DNA of 45,775 nucleotides from Burkholderiaceae bacterium (lineage in GTDB: Bacteria; Pseudomonadota; Gammaproteobacteria; Burkholderiales; Burkholderiaceae_E), in the NCBI GenBank assembly GCA_023384005.1, contig JAHDXY010000005.1:1-45775 (forward strand). The letters are read 5' to 3'. This document shows, piece by piece, positions 15,766 through 25,971 of this stretch; the stretch's first letter is position 1; the number at the start of each line of letters is the position of its first letter. Made by a program: the position numbers and the translations under genes. The notes under the pieces are model-generated. The model was not told where the DNA came from, made no database searches, and worked only from the letters and a program-made list of their open reading frames with translations.

Positions 15766-16914
15766 ATGTCGCGCGCGCCCGATCCGGTCCCACCCCGGCG
15801 CGCCGGGCTGGCGGCAAAGCACCGAAGCTGGGAGGCGCGCGCGGTACGCACGATCGAGGCCGACTTCAATCGCTCGGCCGACACTCACCTGATCCCGGTT
15901 CCGCTTCCGGCGACCCCGGGCGTTCAGTTGTACCTGAAGGACGAGTCGAGCCACCCGACCGGCAGCCTCAAGCACCGCCTTGCGCGCTCGCTCTTCCTGT
16001 ACGCGCTGTGCAACGGCTGGTTGCGCGAAGACGGACCGGTCATCGAGGCCTCTTCCGGCTCGACCGCGGTGTCCGAGGCCTACTTCTCCCGCCTGATCGG
16101 GCTGCCCTTCATCGCGGTGATGCCCAGGTCCACTTCGCCGGAGAAGATCAGCGCGATCGAGTTCTACGGCGGACGAACGCACCTGGTCGAACTGCCTCAC
16201 GCGGTCTACAGCGAGGCTGAACGCCTCGCCCGCGAGACCGGTGGCCACAACATGGACCAGTTCACCTACGCCGAACGCGCCACCGACTGGCGCAGCAACA
16301 ACAACATCGCCGAATCGATCTTCCTGCAAATGGCCGAAGAACCGCACCCGGTTCCGACCTGGGTGGTGTGCAGTTGCGGCACCGGCGGCACGACCGCGAC
16401 CATCGGGCGCTTCATCCGCTATCGCTGCTTCGACACGCGCGTTTGCGCGACCGACCCGGAGAACTCGGTGTTCTTCGACGCGTACGCGAGCGGCGACCGC
16501 AGCTTGCGCCTGGAGACGGGCTCGAAGATCGAAGGCGTCGGAAGGCCGCGCGTGGAGAGTTCGTTCATGCCCAGCGTGATCGACGCGATGATCAAGGTTC
16601 CCGACATCGCCTCGCTGGCGGCGATCTGGTATCTCGAGAGCGTGCTCGGACGGCGTTGCGGCGGCTCGACCGGAACCAACTTCATCGGGGCCCTGCACCT
16701 TGCGCGCACGATGCACGCTGCCGGCGAGTCCGGTTCGATCGTCGCGATCCTCTGCGACAGCGGGGAACGCTACCTGGGCAGTTACTACAGCGACGAATGG
16801 CTCGCCGCGCGCGGCTTCGTCATCGAACCCGCACTGCGTGCGATCCGGGCCTGCGCGGAACACGGCGCGCCGCTTCCCTGGGAACTCGCCACCGCAGGCG
16901 ACTGCACGAGCTAG
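15766..16914 (+). CDS. PLP-dependent fold-type II enzyme, Cds1-like (cysteine desulfhydrase/synthase family)
   Basis: 382 residues. The PLP lysine is K69 in [14 protein letters not shown], with the phosphate/substrate loop [13 protein letters not shown] (95-107) and the glycine-rich cofactor loop [13 protein letters not shown]. The arrangement HPTGSLKHR and the overall length resemble the mycobacterial L-cysteine desulfhydrase Cds1 branch rather than CysK, which has a shorter N-terminus. It would act on cysteine or another beta-substituted amino acid by elimination. ATG 15766 directly abuts the previous stop (TGAATG), so it is coupled to the UroD-like gene. Confidence 0.85.
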   Translation: MSRAPDPVPPRRAGLAAKHRSWEARAVRTIEADFNRSADTHLIPVPLPATPGVQLYLKDESSHPTGSLKHRLARSLFLYALCNGWLREDGPVIEASSGSTAVSEAYFSRLIGLPFIAVMPRSTSPEKISAIEFYGGRTHLVELPHAVYSEAERLARETGGHNMDQFTYAERATDWRSNNNIAESIFLQMAEEPHPVPTWVVCSCGTGGTTATIGRFIRYRCFDTRVCATDPENSVFFDAYASGDRSLRLETGSKIEGVGRPRVESSFMPSVIDAMIKVPDIASLAAIWYLESVLGRRCGGSTGTNFIGALHLARTMHAAGESGSIVAILCDSGERYLGSYYSDEWLAARGFVIEPALRAIRACAEHGAPLPWELATAGDCTS

Positions 16915-16918
16915 GCAG

Positions 16919-17437
16919 ATGGCAAAGACCCCGATGCTGACCCTCGACAGGATCGACCGCAAGCTGCTGCAGCTGCTGCAGGAAGACGCTTCGCTCGCGG
17001 TGTCCGAGCTCGCTTCGCTCGTCAACCTGTCGGTGACTCCGTGCTGGAGGCGCATCCAGAAGCTGCGCGACGCCGGAGTGATCCGCAAGCAGGTGCTATT
17101 GCTCGACGCCGCGCAGCTAAACGTCGGCGTGACCGTCTTCGTCTCGGTCAAGACCAGCCAGCACAATCCGGAATGGATCGAGCGCTTCGCGCGCGGGGTC
17201 ACGCGAATTCCGCAGGTGGTCGAGATCTACAGGATGAGCGGAGACGTCGACTACCTGCTGCGCGTGGTGGTGCCCGACATCGCCGGCTACGACGCCGTCT
17301 ACAAGGAACTGATCAGCGTCGCCGAGCTGACCGACGTCAGTTCGAGCTTCGCGATGGAACAGCTCAAGTACACGACCGCGCTGCCGCTGGACTTCGTCGA
17401 GTCGGCCCGCGCTCCCGTGACGCGGCACAAGGGCTGA
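16919..17437 (+). CDS. Lrp/AsnC-family transcriptional regulator
   Basis: 172 residues. The N-terminal helix-turn-helix is LDRIDRKLLQLLQEDASLAV then SELASLVNLSVTPCWRRIQKL, the standard AsnC block (residues 8-50). It is followed by the RAM ligand/oligomer domain with VYRMSGDVDYLLRV-type motif (here IYRMSGDVDYLLRVVVPD). The gene begins 4 bases after the PLP enzyme, so it is the last gene of that operon. Lrp-type regulators usually sense amino acids, which agrees with a neighbouring amino-acid lyase. ATG 16919 is used; ATG 16934 is a possible later start. Confidence 0.93.
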   Translation: MAKTPMLTLDRIDRKLLQLLQEDASLAVSELASLVNLSVTPCWRRIQKLRDAGVIRKQVLLLDAAQLNVGVTVFVSVKTSQHNPEWIERFARGVTRIPQVVEIYRMSGDVDYLLRVVVPDIAGYDAVYKELISVAELTDVSSSFAMEQLKYTTALPLDFVESARAPVTRHKG

Positions 17438-17621
17438 GAGCCAGGAGCACGGGGGCCTTCGATCGGACGAAGCGGGCGGATTTCCTCGCCTAATCGAGGG
17501 ATACGCCGGAGTCCTCCCCGCTGGAGTCGAAGGGGTCCGCAACGCTACCCGCGTGGTCCCGGTTCGCCAGTCGACCTCGTGAAGGGATTCCCCGCGGGCG
17601 CCTCCTTGCCCGCGTCGATGA

Positions 17622-17999
17622 GCGTGCGCGCGCGCCTGGTCGCACTCGCGGCCCGGCGTGGCGGTCGCGGGCAACCTCTCGGCCAAGCAGTTCCGGCAGC
17701 GCGATCTCGTGCGGCAGGTCGAGCGGACACTGATGGGCGAAGCTCTTGCGCCGCACCTGCTCAAGCTCGAGATCACGGAACGCGCGGTCGTGGACGACTC
17801 GCACGAGGCGGTGCGCGTGGTCGTCGCCGAAGGCGTCGAGACCGGACAGCAGATGGCGTTCCTGCGGCGCCAGAGGTGCGACGCGCTCCAGGGCTACCTG
17901 CTGGCGCGCCCGGGAAGGATTGCCGAACTGTATCGCTATGTGCGCGAGGCACCGGCGGCTTTCAGCGCGATGGCGCCCGCCATCGTTCGAACAGCCTGA
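17622..17999 (+). pseudogene. EAL-domain relic (c-di-GMP phosphodiesterase fragment, internally deleted)
   Basis: The frame reads ACARAWSHSRPGVAVAGNLSAKQF, then LLKLEITERAVV, and then jumps to VVAEGVETGQQMAFL and CDALQGYLLARP. In a normal EAL domain the LEITE and AEGVET motifs are about 85 residues apart; here they are separated by some 18, so the central DDFGTGYSSL and KxD metal-binding segment is deleted. The EALLRW start is also gone, and a TGA (17619-17621) cuts the frame just before the preserved part. It cannot be active. Its 3' end overlaps the convergent FAD/GcvT gene by 38 bases. Confidence 0.82.
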
Positions 18000-20388
18000 C
18001 CGGCGACGGCGTGCCCCAGATGCCGACCTGCGCCGGCGTGCCGTCGTGCGGCTGCGCGGCGCAGCCTCCACGCAGATAGCCCATCGCCACGCACCTGCCG
18101 CTCGCCAGGCCCCACCCCGCGGACGACAGTTCGCCCGCGGCTTCGCCCTCGAGAACGATCGGCTCGCCGCCCCAGGCCCAGGCAGCGGGTTCGTCGAACA
18201 CGATCGTCACCAGCTTCTTCTTCAACGCAAGACCGCGCGCGCGCAGCAGCGCTTCGCGCCCGATGAACGGGCTGGGCTTGTCCAGCGCCACCGCGAACTC
18301 CAGGCCCGCCTCGAAGGGTGTCTCGTCGGGCCCGAGTTCCGCACCCCAGGCGCGACGCCCCATCTCGATGCGTAGCGCGTCGATCGCGTAGTAGCCGGCG
18401 TCGCGCAGTCCGAGCTCATCTCCCGCGGACCGAAGCGCGCGATAGACGTGCCGTGTCATCTCGACCGGAACATACAGCTCGTAGCCGGGCCCCCCGACGT
18501 AGCTGATGCGCGCCGCGCGCACACGCGCGAACCCCAGATCGATTTCGCGCGTGGTGCTGAACTTCAGCGCCTCGGGGCCCAGGTCGTCGGGACTCACGCG
18601 GGCGAGCAATTCACGCGCCCTCGGGCCCATCACCGAGATCACCGAGTACATCGACGTCACGTCGCTGAGCCAGGCGTGCTCGCGAGCCTCGATGTGACGC
18701 GAGATCCAGTCGTGGTCGCGCACCGCCTGCGCCGACCCCGTGACGATCATGAATCGCTCCTCGGCGAGCCGGATCACCGTCAGGTCGCTCTCGAAACCGC
18801 CCCGCGCATTGAGCATCGCGGTGTAGACCATCCGATCGGGTGCAACGTCGATCTCGTTCGCGCACAGCCGCTGCAACACGCCGAGCGCGTCACGCCCGAC
18901 GAGCATCAGCTTCGCGAACGACGATTGGTCGTATACCGCCACCTCTTCGCGCGTCGCGCGTTGCTCCGCGATGACCCAGTCGAGCCAGCCCGGCCGATCG
19001 AGCGTCTCGGGCGGCTTTTCCTCCCCTGGCGGCCTGAAATAGTTGGCACGCTCCCAGCCGTTCTTGCTGCCGAACTCGGCGCCCCGGGCGAGCAGCGTGT
19101 CGTACAGTGCCGAGCAGCGCAGCGGGCGTGCGGTATGCAGCTCCTGACGCGGCCAGCGCATCGCGTAGTGCAGCCCGAGCGTCTCCGCGGTGCGCTCGTA
19201 GAGCGCGCGCCGGTTCGACGCGAAACTGCCAAACCTGCGCAGATCGACATCCCACAGGTCGGTGCTCGCCTCGCCGCCGATGATCCACTCGGCGATCAGC
19301 CGCCCCGCTCCTCCCGCGTTGGCTATTCCGGCCGAGTTGAACCCGGCCGCGACGAAGTAGTTGCGCAACTCGGGCGCCTCGCCGAGCAGGAAATTGCCGT
19401 CCGGGGTGAAGCTCTCGGGTCCGTTGAGCAGCATCTTGACCTGCGCGGTCTCCAGCGCGGGCGTGCGATGGATCGCGTTGGTCATCAGGATTTCGAACTG
19501 CTCCCAGTCCTCGTCCAGAAGCTGGAACTGGAAGGTGGACGGAATCGGGTCGACTTTCCAGGGCTTGGCCACCGGTTCGAAGCCGCCCATCAGCAGCCCG
19601 CCCACTTCCTCCTTGTAGTAGATGTACCCGTCGGGGTCGCGCATCACCGGGAGCATCGGGTGTACGCCTTCGATCTTCCCGGTCACGATGTAGAAGTGCT
19701 CGGCCGAGTACAGCGGCACGTTCACTCCGGCCATCGCTCCGAACTGGCGCGCCCACTGTCCGGCGCAATTGACCAGCACCTCGCAGCCGATCCGCCGCTC
19801 GCCCTCGGGCGTAGCCACGCGCACGCCCTTGACGACGCCACGAACGATCTCCACCCCGAGCACCTCGACCCCTTCGACGATGCGCGCGCCGCGGTTGCGC
19901 GCGCCCTTGGCGAGCGACATCGTCAGATCGGCCGGATTCGCCTTCCCGTCGCCCGGGATCCACATCGCTCCCTGGAGGTCGTCGGTGCGCATCACCGGGC
20001 AGAGGTCGCCGGCCTGCGCCGGAGAGATCAGCTCGCACTCGACGCCGAAAGCGCGCGCGAGCGCGAGCTGCTTGCGCAACACCTTCATTCGCTGCGCGGT
20101 GCGTGCGACGTTCACGCTGCCGCACTGCTTCCAGCCGGTGGCGAGCCCGGTCTCGGCCTCGAGCCTCGCGTACAGATCGATGCCGTAGCGGCTCATTCGC
20201 GTCATGTTGCGGTTCGGACGCATCTGCCCGATCAAGCCCGCGGCGTGCCAGGTCGTTCCGCAGGTGAGCTTTCCCTGCTCGAGCAGCAGGACGTCGCGCT
20301 TGCCCATCGCGGTGAGGTGGTAGGCGGTCGAGCATCCCGCTGCGCCGCCGCCGACGATCACGATCTCGGCATCGGTGGGTAGGTTCAT
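17962..20388 (-). CDS. Dimethylglycine/sarcosine dehydrogenase-like FAD oxidoreductase with GcvT domain
   Basis: 808 residues, cytosolic. Residues 9-25 form the FAD-binding IVIVGGGAAGCSTAYHL; H48 in GTTWHAAG is in the position of the covalent-flavin histidine of DMGDH. After the oxidase part and a short linker domain (about 370-430) comes a folate-binding aminomethyltransferase (GcvT) domain with FGSKNGWERANYF, YDQSSFAKLMLVG and RDAGYYAIDALRIE. Such enzymes strip N-methyl groups and hand the carbon to tetrahydrofolate. It is the last gene of the GntR-phnA-phnY-EamA unit, which suggests an N-methylated aminophosphonate or related amine as substrate (inference). GGAG (20397-20400) precedes the start. 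The C-terminus lies over the EAL relic. Confidence 0.9.
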   Translation of the reverse strand: MNLPTDAEIVIVGGGAAGCSTAYHLTAMGKRDVLLLEQGKLTCGTTWHAAGLIGQMRPNRNMTRMSRYGIDLYARLEAETGLATGWKQCGSVNVARTAQRMKVLRKQLALARAFGVECELISPAQAGDLCPVMRTDDLQGAMWIPGDGKANPADLTMSLAKGARNRGARIVEGVEVLGVEIVRGVVKGVRVATPEGERRIGCEVLVNCAGQWARQFGAMAGVNVPLYSAEHFYIVTGKIEGVHPMLPVMRDPDGYIYYKEEVGGLLMGGFEPVAKPWKVDPIPSTFQFQLLDEDWEQFEILMTNAIHRTPALETAQVKMLLNGPESFTPDGNFLLGEAPELRNYFVAAGFNSAGIANAGGAGRLIAEWIIGGEASTDLWDVDLRRFGSFASNRRALYERTAETLGLHYAMRWPRQELHTARPLRCSALYDTLLARGAEFGSKNGWERANYFRPPGEEKPPETLDRPGWLDWVIAEQRATREEVAVYDQSSFAKLMLVGRDALGVLQRLCANEIDVAPDRMVYTAMLNARGGFESDLTVIRLAEERFMIVTGSAQAVRDHDWISRHIEAREHAWLSDVTSMYSVISVMGPRARELLARVSPDDLGPEALKFSTTREIDLGFARVRAARISYVGGPGYELYVPVEMTRHVYRALRSAGDELGLRDAGYYAIDALRIEMGRRAWGAELGPDETPFEAGLEFAVALDKPSPFIGREALLRARGLALKKKLVTIVFDEPAAWAWGGEPIVLEGEAAGELSSAGWGLASGRCVAMGYLRGGCAAQPHDGTPAQVGIWGTPSPVRLFERWRAPSR

Positions 20389-20409
20389 CGCACGTGCTCC
20401 ATCGGCGAC

Positions 20410-21270
20410 TCATCCAAGGCGAAGCGCCATCACGCCCGACACGATCACCAGCGTGCCGAGCGCGCGCTGTGCGCCAAAGCGTTCACCCAGCAGCAAGGTG
20501 CCGATCAGCGCCGCGAACAGAACCGAGGTCTCGCGCAGCGCCGCGATCGACGCGACCGGTGCGACCGTCATCGCCCAGAGCGCGATCGCGTAAGAGGCGA
20601 TCGATGCGGTCCCCCCGAGCATCGCCACGCGCCAGCGCATCTTCGCGTACGCGACGATCGCCACCCGCCCCTTGGCGCCACGGCGCCACCACAGCAGAAG
20701 CGGGTACGGCAGCCCGTCGAGCACGACCAGCACGAGAACATAACGCACCACGTCGCCCGATGTGCGCACACCGAGCCCGTCGACCACCGTATACATCGCG
20801 ATGATCACCGCGTTGGCGAGCGCGAACGCGACCGCCTTGCGATGGTGCAGCGCCTCGCCGGGATGCGACAGCCCAACGAGCGTCACCCCGATCGTGATCG
20901 CCGCGATCCCCGCCCAGCCCAGCGTGCTCGGCGACTCGCCGATCAGCGTGCCGCTTGCGAGCGCGACGAGCAGCGGAGCCGAACCGCGCATGATCGGATA
21001 GGTCAGTCCGAGATCGCCGAAACGGTAAGCGCCGACCAGCGCATAGTAGTAGCCGACGTGGATCGCCATCGATCCGAGCAGGAAAGGCCAGGCCTCGAGG
21101 CGCGGCAGGCCGACGATCGCGACCGCCGGCAACGCGACGACCGAGACGAGGAAATGCATCAGCGCGGCGTCGACCGCCTTGTCGCCGCTCGACTTGACCA
21201 GCGCGTTCCACGATGCGTGTAGGAGCGCGCCTGCCAGGACCGCCAGAACGACCGGCCATGTGAGCGTCAT
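20410..21270 (-). CDS. DMT-superfamily (EamA) permease
   Basis: 286-residue inner-membrane protein with ten predicted hydrophobic helices arranged as two EamA repeats. Conserved spots are LLHASWNALVKSSGD near the start, GLTYPIMRGSAPLLVAL at the end of the first repeat and the late SVLFAALIGTLLLGERFG. Members import or export small metabolites. The gene lies 9 bases after phnY and 21 before the FAD/GcvT gene, so it should serve the same pathway, perhaps exporting a by-product or importing an amine. Substrate unknown. Confidence 0.87.
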   Translation of the reverse strand: MTLTWPVVLAVLAGALLHASWNALVKSSGDKAVDAALMHFLVSVVALPAVAIVGLPRLEAWPFLLGSMAIHVGYYYALVGAYRFGDLGLTYPIMRGSAPLLVALASGTLIGESPSTLGWAGIAAITIGVTLVGLSHPGEALHHRKAVAFALANAVIIAMYTVVDGLGVRTSGDVVRYVLVLVVLDGLPYPLLLWWRRGAKGRVAIVAYAKMRWRVAMLGGTASIASYAIALWAMTVAPVASIAALRETSVLFAALIGTLLLGERFGAQRALGTLVIVSGVMALRLG

Positions 21271-21279
21271 CTGCCCATC

Positions 21280-22722
21280 TCAGGACCAGGGAAGCGAGTA
21301 GGTCTTGAGATTCGTGAAGCTCTTGATCGCTTCCTGCACGCCCTCCTTGTAACCCAGTCCGGAGTCCTTGATGCCGCCGAACGGGGTCACCTCGAGCCGA
21401 TAGCCGGGAACCTCGCGCACGTTCACCGTTCCGACGTGCAGTTCGCGCACGAATCGCATGATGTAGTCGAGCCGGTTCGTGCACACCGCCGAGGACAGCC
21501 CGTAGGCGGTGCCGTTCGAGATCCGGATCGCATCGTCGATGTCGCGAAACGCGACGATCGGCGAGACCGGGCCGAAGGTCTCCTCGCGCACCAGCGTCAT
21601 TGCAGGGTCGACCCGGTCGACGACGGTTGGCGAGTACAGCGCTCCACGGCGCTGGTTTCCGACCAGCAGGCGCGCGCCCGCGGCGAGCGCTTCGTTGACG
21701 CGGTGCTCGAACAGCCGCGCCGCGGTTTCGTCGATCACCGTTCCCATCTCGATGCCGGGCTCCGAGGGGTCGCCGTACGACCAGGCGCGCGTCTTGGCCA
21801 CCACCTGTTCGGTGAACTGCGCGAGCACCGCTTCGTGCACCAGCATCCGCTTGATCGCGGTGCAGCGCTGACCGGAGTTCTTGTACGAGCCCTGTACCGC
21901 GAGCGTGGACGCCTCGTCGAGGTCCGCGTCTTCCATCACGATCAACGGGTCGTTGCCGCCGAGTTCCAGCACGATCCGCCTGTACCCGGCTTTCGCGGCG
22001 ATGTACTTCCCGATCTGCACGCCGCCGGTGAAGGTGACCAGCTCCGCATGCGGGTTCGTCAGCATCTCGTCGGCGATCTCGCGCGGGTCGCCGGTGACCA
22101 CCGCGAGCATCTCCGGTGGCAGTCCTGCTTCGTACAGCAGGTCGGCGAACAGGAACGCCGACAGCGGAACTTTCTCCGAGGGCTTGAGCACCATCCGGTT
22201 GTTCGACGCCACCGAAGGCACCACCTTGTGCGCGACCTGGTTCATCGGATGGTTGAACGGGGTGATCGCGCTGATCACGCCGAGCAGCGGCTCGCGCAGG
22301 GTATGAACGCGGCGGTCCTTGCCGTGCGGCGTCAGGTCGCAGGCGAAGCTCTGCCCGTCGTCGCGCAGTGCCTCGGTCGCGCCGAACAGCAGCACGTCCG
22401 CCACCCTGCCCGCCTCGTAGCGCGCGTCCTTCAGGCACAAACCCGATTCGGCGGTGATCAGCGCCGCGATCGCTTCGACGCGCTCGCGCACCAGCGCAGC
22501 CGCGCGCCCGAGGATCTCCGCCCGGCGCGACCGGCTCAACGTCGGGCGATACGCCTTCGCCACCTCGAAGGCGCGCCGCACCTCGTCGACGCTCGCCTTC
22601 GGGACGGTCCCGACCAGCTGCGCGTTGAAAGGGTTGAGCACGGCGATCGCGCGCTGCGCGCTGCGCCCGGCACCGACGCGTTCGCCCCCGATGCGAAGCG
22701 CCTCGTGGATTGGTTCGCTCAT
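21280..22722 (-). CDS. phnY: Phosphonoacetaldehyde dehydrogenase
   Basis: 480-residue aldehyde dehydrogenase that would oxidise phosphonoacetaldehyde to phosphonoacetate with NAD. ALDH motifs: N157 in TPFNHP, the general base E254 in LELGGND and the nucleophile C287 in SGQRCTAIKR. The branch-specific strings ESGLCLKDARYE and VREVPGYRLEVTPFGGIKDSG resemble PhnY of Sinorhizobium. Assignment is strengthened by the adjacent phnA (24 bases away) and by phnW on the other wing. Start at 22722 gives MSEPIHEALRIGGE. It is a separate enzyme from the second aldehyde dehydrogenase at 32477, which lacks these strings. Confidence 0.93.
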   Translation of the reverse strand: MSEPIHEALRIGGERVGAGRSAQRAIAVLNPFNAQLVGTVPKASVDEVRRAFEVAKAYRPTLSRSRRAEILGRAAALVRERVEAIAALITAESGLCLKDARYEAGRVADVLLFGATEALRDDGQSFACDLTPHGKDRRVHTLREPLLGVISAITPFNHPMNQVAHKVVPSVASNNRMVLKPSEKVPLSAFLFADLLYEAGLPPEMLAVVTGDPREIADEMLTNPHAELVTFTGGVQIGKYIAAKAGYRRIVLELGGNDPLIVMEDADLDEASTLAVQGSYKNSGQRCTAIKRMLVHEAVLAQFTEQVVAKTRAWSYGDPSEPGIEMGTVIDETAARLFEHRVNEALAAGARLLVGNQRRGALYSPTVVDRVDPAMTLVREETFGPVSPIVAFRDIDDAIRISNGTAYGLSSAVCTNRLDYIMRFVRELHVGTVNVREVPGYRLEVTPFGGIKDSGLGYKEGVQEAIKSFTNLKTYSLPWS

Positions 22723-22746
22723 CGTCGTCCCCCGTTCACCGGCGCG

Positions 22747-24000
<1,254 letters not shown>

Positions 24001-24696
24001 TCAGGCCGCGGGCGACGCGCCGCCCTGGTTGCGAATGGTGCGCTCGCGGCTCGCTTCAACGTGGGCGCGCATCGCGCGACCCGCGGCCTCCACGTCGCCC
24101 GAGGCGATGGCCTCGACGATTCCGCGATGCTCGGATGCAGACGCGGCCAGAAGTCGCGGTTGCGCGAGGTTGCGGCGCCGAAACAGCGAGAGTTCGTTGG
24201 TGAGCGTGCGGTAGACCTCGGCGAGCCTGGCGTTGCCCAGCGCGCGCACCAGCGCGTCGTGGAACTCCAGGTTCAGGCCGTGGTATCGGTCGGCCCGCTC
24301 CTCGCGTGCCGCACGCTCGAGCGCGTCGACCAGCGCACGTACCGGTTTGAGCAGATCGTCCGATGCGCGGCGCGCCAGTTCGCGTCCCACCGATTCCTCG
24401 AGCATCGCGCGCAGATCGAATATCTCCAGCGCCTCCCCCAGTGCCAGGTTGCGCACGTAAGTGCCGCGGTTCTTTTCCTGTCGCACCAGCCCGGCCTGCT
24501 CGAGCATCCGCAGTGCCTCGCGCACCGGTCCGCGGGAAACGCCGAGGCGTTCGGCGAACGCGGCCTCGACGAGTTTTGCTCCCGGGTCGATCCGCCCCGA
24601 GAGGATCTCGCTCTCGATCGCCTGTTGCACTGCGGTGACGAGCGAACGCGAGCGTAGCAGTTCGATCGTTTCGGCGACTTCGGCGTCCGATCTCAT
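24001..24696 (-). CDS. GntR-family (FCD) regulator of phosphonate genes
   Basis: 231 residues. Winged helix near the N-terminus: LVTAVQQAIESEILSGRIDPG and FAERLGVSRGPVREALR (about residues 18-65), then GTYVRNL. The FCD effector domain carries metal-type residues in FHDALVRALGN, EHRGIVEAI and the late MRAHVEASRERT. ATG 24696 is chosen; the frame stays open to a TTG at 24741, but that start would lie inside the candidate operator and lacks an RBS. Its position between the two wings makes it the probable local regulator of both. Confidence 0.9.
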   Translation of the reverse strand: MRSDAEVAETIELLRSRSLVTAVQQAIESEILSGRIDPGAKLVEAAFAERLGVSRGPVREALRMLEQAGLVRQEKNRGTYVRNLALGEALEIFDLRAMLEESVGRELARRASDDLLKPVRALVDALERAAREERADRYHGLNLEFHDALVRALGNARLAEVYRTLTNELSLFRRRNLAQPRLLAASASEHRGIVEAIASGDVEAAGRAMRAHVEASRERTIRNQGGASPAA

Positions 24697-24724
24697 CACT
24701 CGATTGGATCGCAGAAGCCGGTAA

Positions 24725-24741
24725 TTGTCAACAATAGACAA
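24725..24741. promoter_or_regulatory. Palindromic operator candidate for the GntR-type regulator
   Basis: TTGTC-AACAATA-GACAA is a perfect 5-bp inverted repeat with a 7-base spacer, and it also contains the palindrome TTGTCAACAA. It sits 29 bases before the regulator start and directly before the plus-wing promoter, the usual place for an FCD/GntR operator. Confidence 0.65.
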
Positions 24742-24748
24742 ACTACCG

Positions 24749-24778
24749 TTGACGCGGGCGACTCGCCCGGATTAGATT
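24749..24778 (+). promoter_or_regulatory. Sigma-70-type promoter of the ABC importer/phnW wing
   Basis: TTGACG (24749-24754) and TAGATT (24773-24778) are separated by 18 bases. The start of transcription would leave a leader of about 90 bases before ATG 24876. The operator candidate ends 7 bases upstream of the -35 box. Confidence 0.5.
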
Positions 24779-24875
24779 GCGTGACGCGCCCGCATCGAGC
24801 GGGCGCGATCATCGCGATGCGGTGCCCGCCGATGGCACCTGATCACTCGAAAAGCCGAAAACGGAGGAGAAAGAA

Positions 24876-25913
24876 ATGACGATCAGGCTACACGCCCGGG
24901 CGCTCGCGCTCGCCACCCTGATGGGTTTCGCGGTGACAGCAGCCGCCCAGAAGACGCAACTTCTCGTCTACACGGCGCTCGAAACCGATCAGCTCAAGGC
25001 CTATCAGGAAGGCTTCAACAAGCACTACCCCGACATCGAACTGAAATGGGTGCGCGACTCCACCGGAGTGATCACCGCGAAGCTGCTCGCCGAGAAGTCC
25101 AATCCGCAAGCCGACGCAGTGATGGGCGTGGCCGCTTCGAGCCTGGCCCTTCTGGACAGGAACGGGATGCTCGAGCCCTACAAGCCGCTCAACCACGACG
25201 CGCTGATGAGCAAGTTCGTCGACAAGAAGAACCCGCCGGCGTGGTTCGGCATGGACGTGTGGGGCGCGACCGTCTGTTTCAATACGGTCGAGGCGAAAAA
25301 GCGAAACATCCCGAAACCCGAGACCTGGAAGGACCTTCTCAAACCCGCCTACAAGGGGCAGGTCGTGATGCCGAACCCGGCGTCGTCGGGCACAGGCTTC
25401 TTCGACGTCACCGCATGGCTGTCGCTTTGGGGCGACGACAACGGCAAGGGTGGCGGCTGGAAGTACATGGATGGCCTGCACGAGAACATCGCCCAGTACA
25501 CGCACTCCGGCTCCAAGCCATGCAACATGGCCTCCGCCGGCGAGTACGTGGTCGGGATCTCTTTCGAGTACCGCGCCAACAGCAACAAGGCCAAGGGTGC
25601 GCCGATCGACCTGGTGTTCCCGAAGGAAGGGCTAGGCTGGGACCTCGAGGCTTTCGCGATCCACAAGGGAACGAAGAAACTCGACGCGGCGAAGAAGCTC
25701 GCGGACTGGGCATCGAGCAAGGACGCGATGATCCTGTACGGGAAGAACTTCGCGATCACCGCGCAGCCGGGCGTCGCGGCGCCGCTCGCGAACGTGCCGA
25801 AGGACTACGAGGCACGCCTGGTGAAGATGGACTTCTCGTGGGCCGCCGAGAATCGCGAACGCATCCTCGCGGAGTGGACGAAGCGCTACAACAGCAAGTC
25901 GGAGAAGCGTTGA
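24876..25913 (+). CDS. phnS: ABC transporter substrate-binding protein, 2-aminoethylphosphonate type
   Basis: 345-residue periplasmic receptor of the iron/AEP-type extracellular binding protein family. The signal peptide spans about residues 1-24 (LALATLMGFAVTAAAQ). The mature part opens KTQLLVYTALETDQLKAYQEGF, as in putative AEP receptors. Mid-sequence landmarks are DSTGVITAKLLAEK, PNPASSGTGFFDV and VGISFEYRANSN. A strong RBS (GGAGGAGA, 24863-24870) suits a highly expressed receptor. The matching ATPase and permease follow, then phnW, supporting AEP or a close analogue as ligand. Confidence 0.9.
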   Translation: MTIRLHARALALATLMGFAVTAAAQKTQLLVYTALETDQLKAYQEGFNKHYPDIELKWVRDSTGVITAKLLAEKSNPQADAVMGVAASSLALLDRNGMLEPYKPLNHDALMSKFVDKKNPPAWFGMDVWGATVCFNTVEAKKRNIPKPETWKDLLKPAYKGQVVMPNPASSGTGFFDVTAWLSLWGDDNGKGGGWKYMDGLHENIAQYTHSGSKPCNMASAGEYVVGISFEYRANSNKAKGAPIDLVFPKEGLGWDLEAFAIHKGTKKLDAAKKLADWASSKDAMILYGKNFAITAQPGVAAPLANVPKDYEARLVKMDFSWAAENRERILAEWTKRYNSKSEKR

Positions 25914-25925
25914 CCCCGGTCCGCC

Positions 25926-25949
25926 GCCGCCCGCGCCCGCGCGGGCGGC
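25926..25949 (+). terminator. GC-rich hairpin between the binding protein and the ATPase genes
   Basis: A perfect 10-bp stem (GCCGCCCGCG / CGCGGGCGGC) with a 4-base loop starts 13 bases after the binding-protein stop. No clear U-run follows. Such hairpins often protect the receptor transcript and reduce read-through, so that the receptor is made in excess over the transporter. That role here is an inference. Confidence 0.6.
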
Positions 25950-25971
25950 TGTTCATCCTGCAAATCCCCGA

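Noticed and set aside
20483-22438. 651-residue minus-strand frame over phnY and the EamA gene
   Set aside because: Shifted frame of two recognised genes; Arg/Gly-rich composition and no motif.
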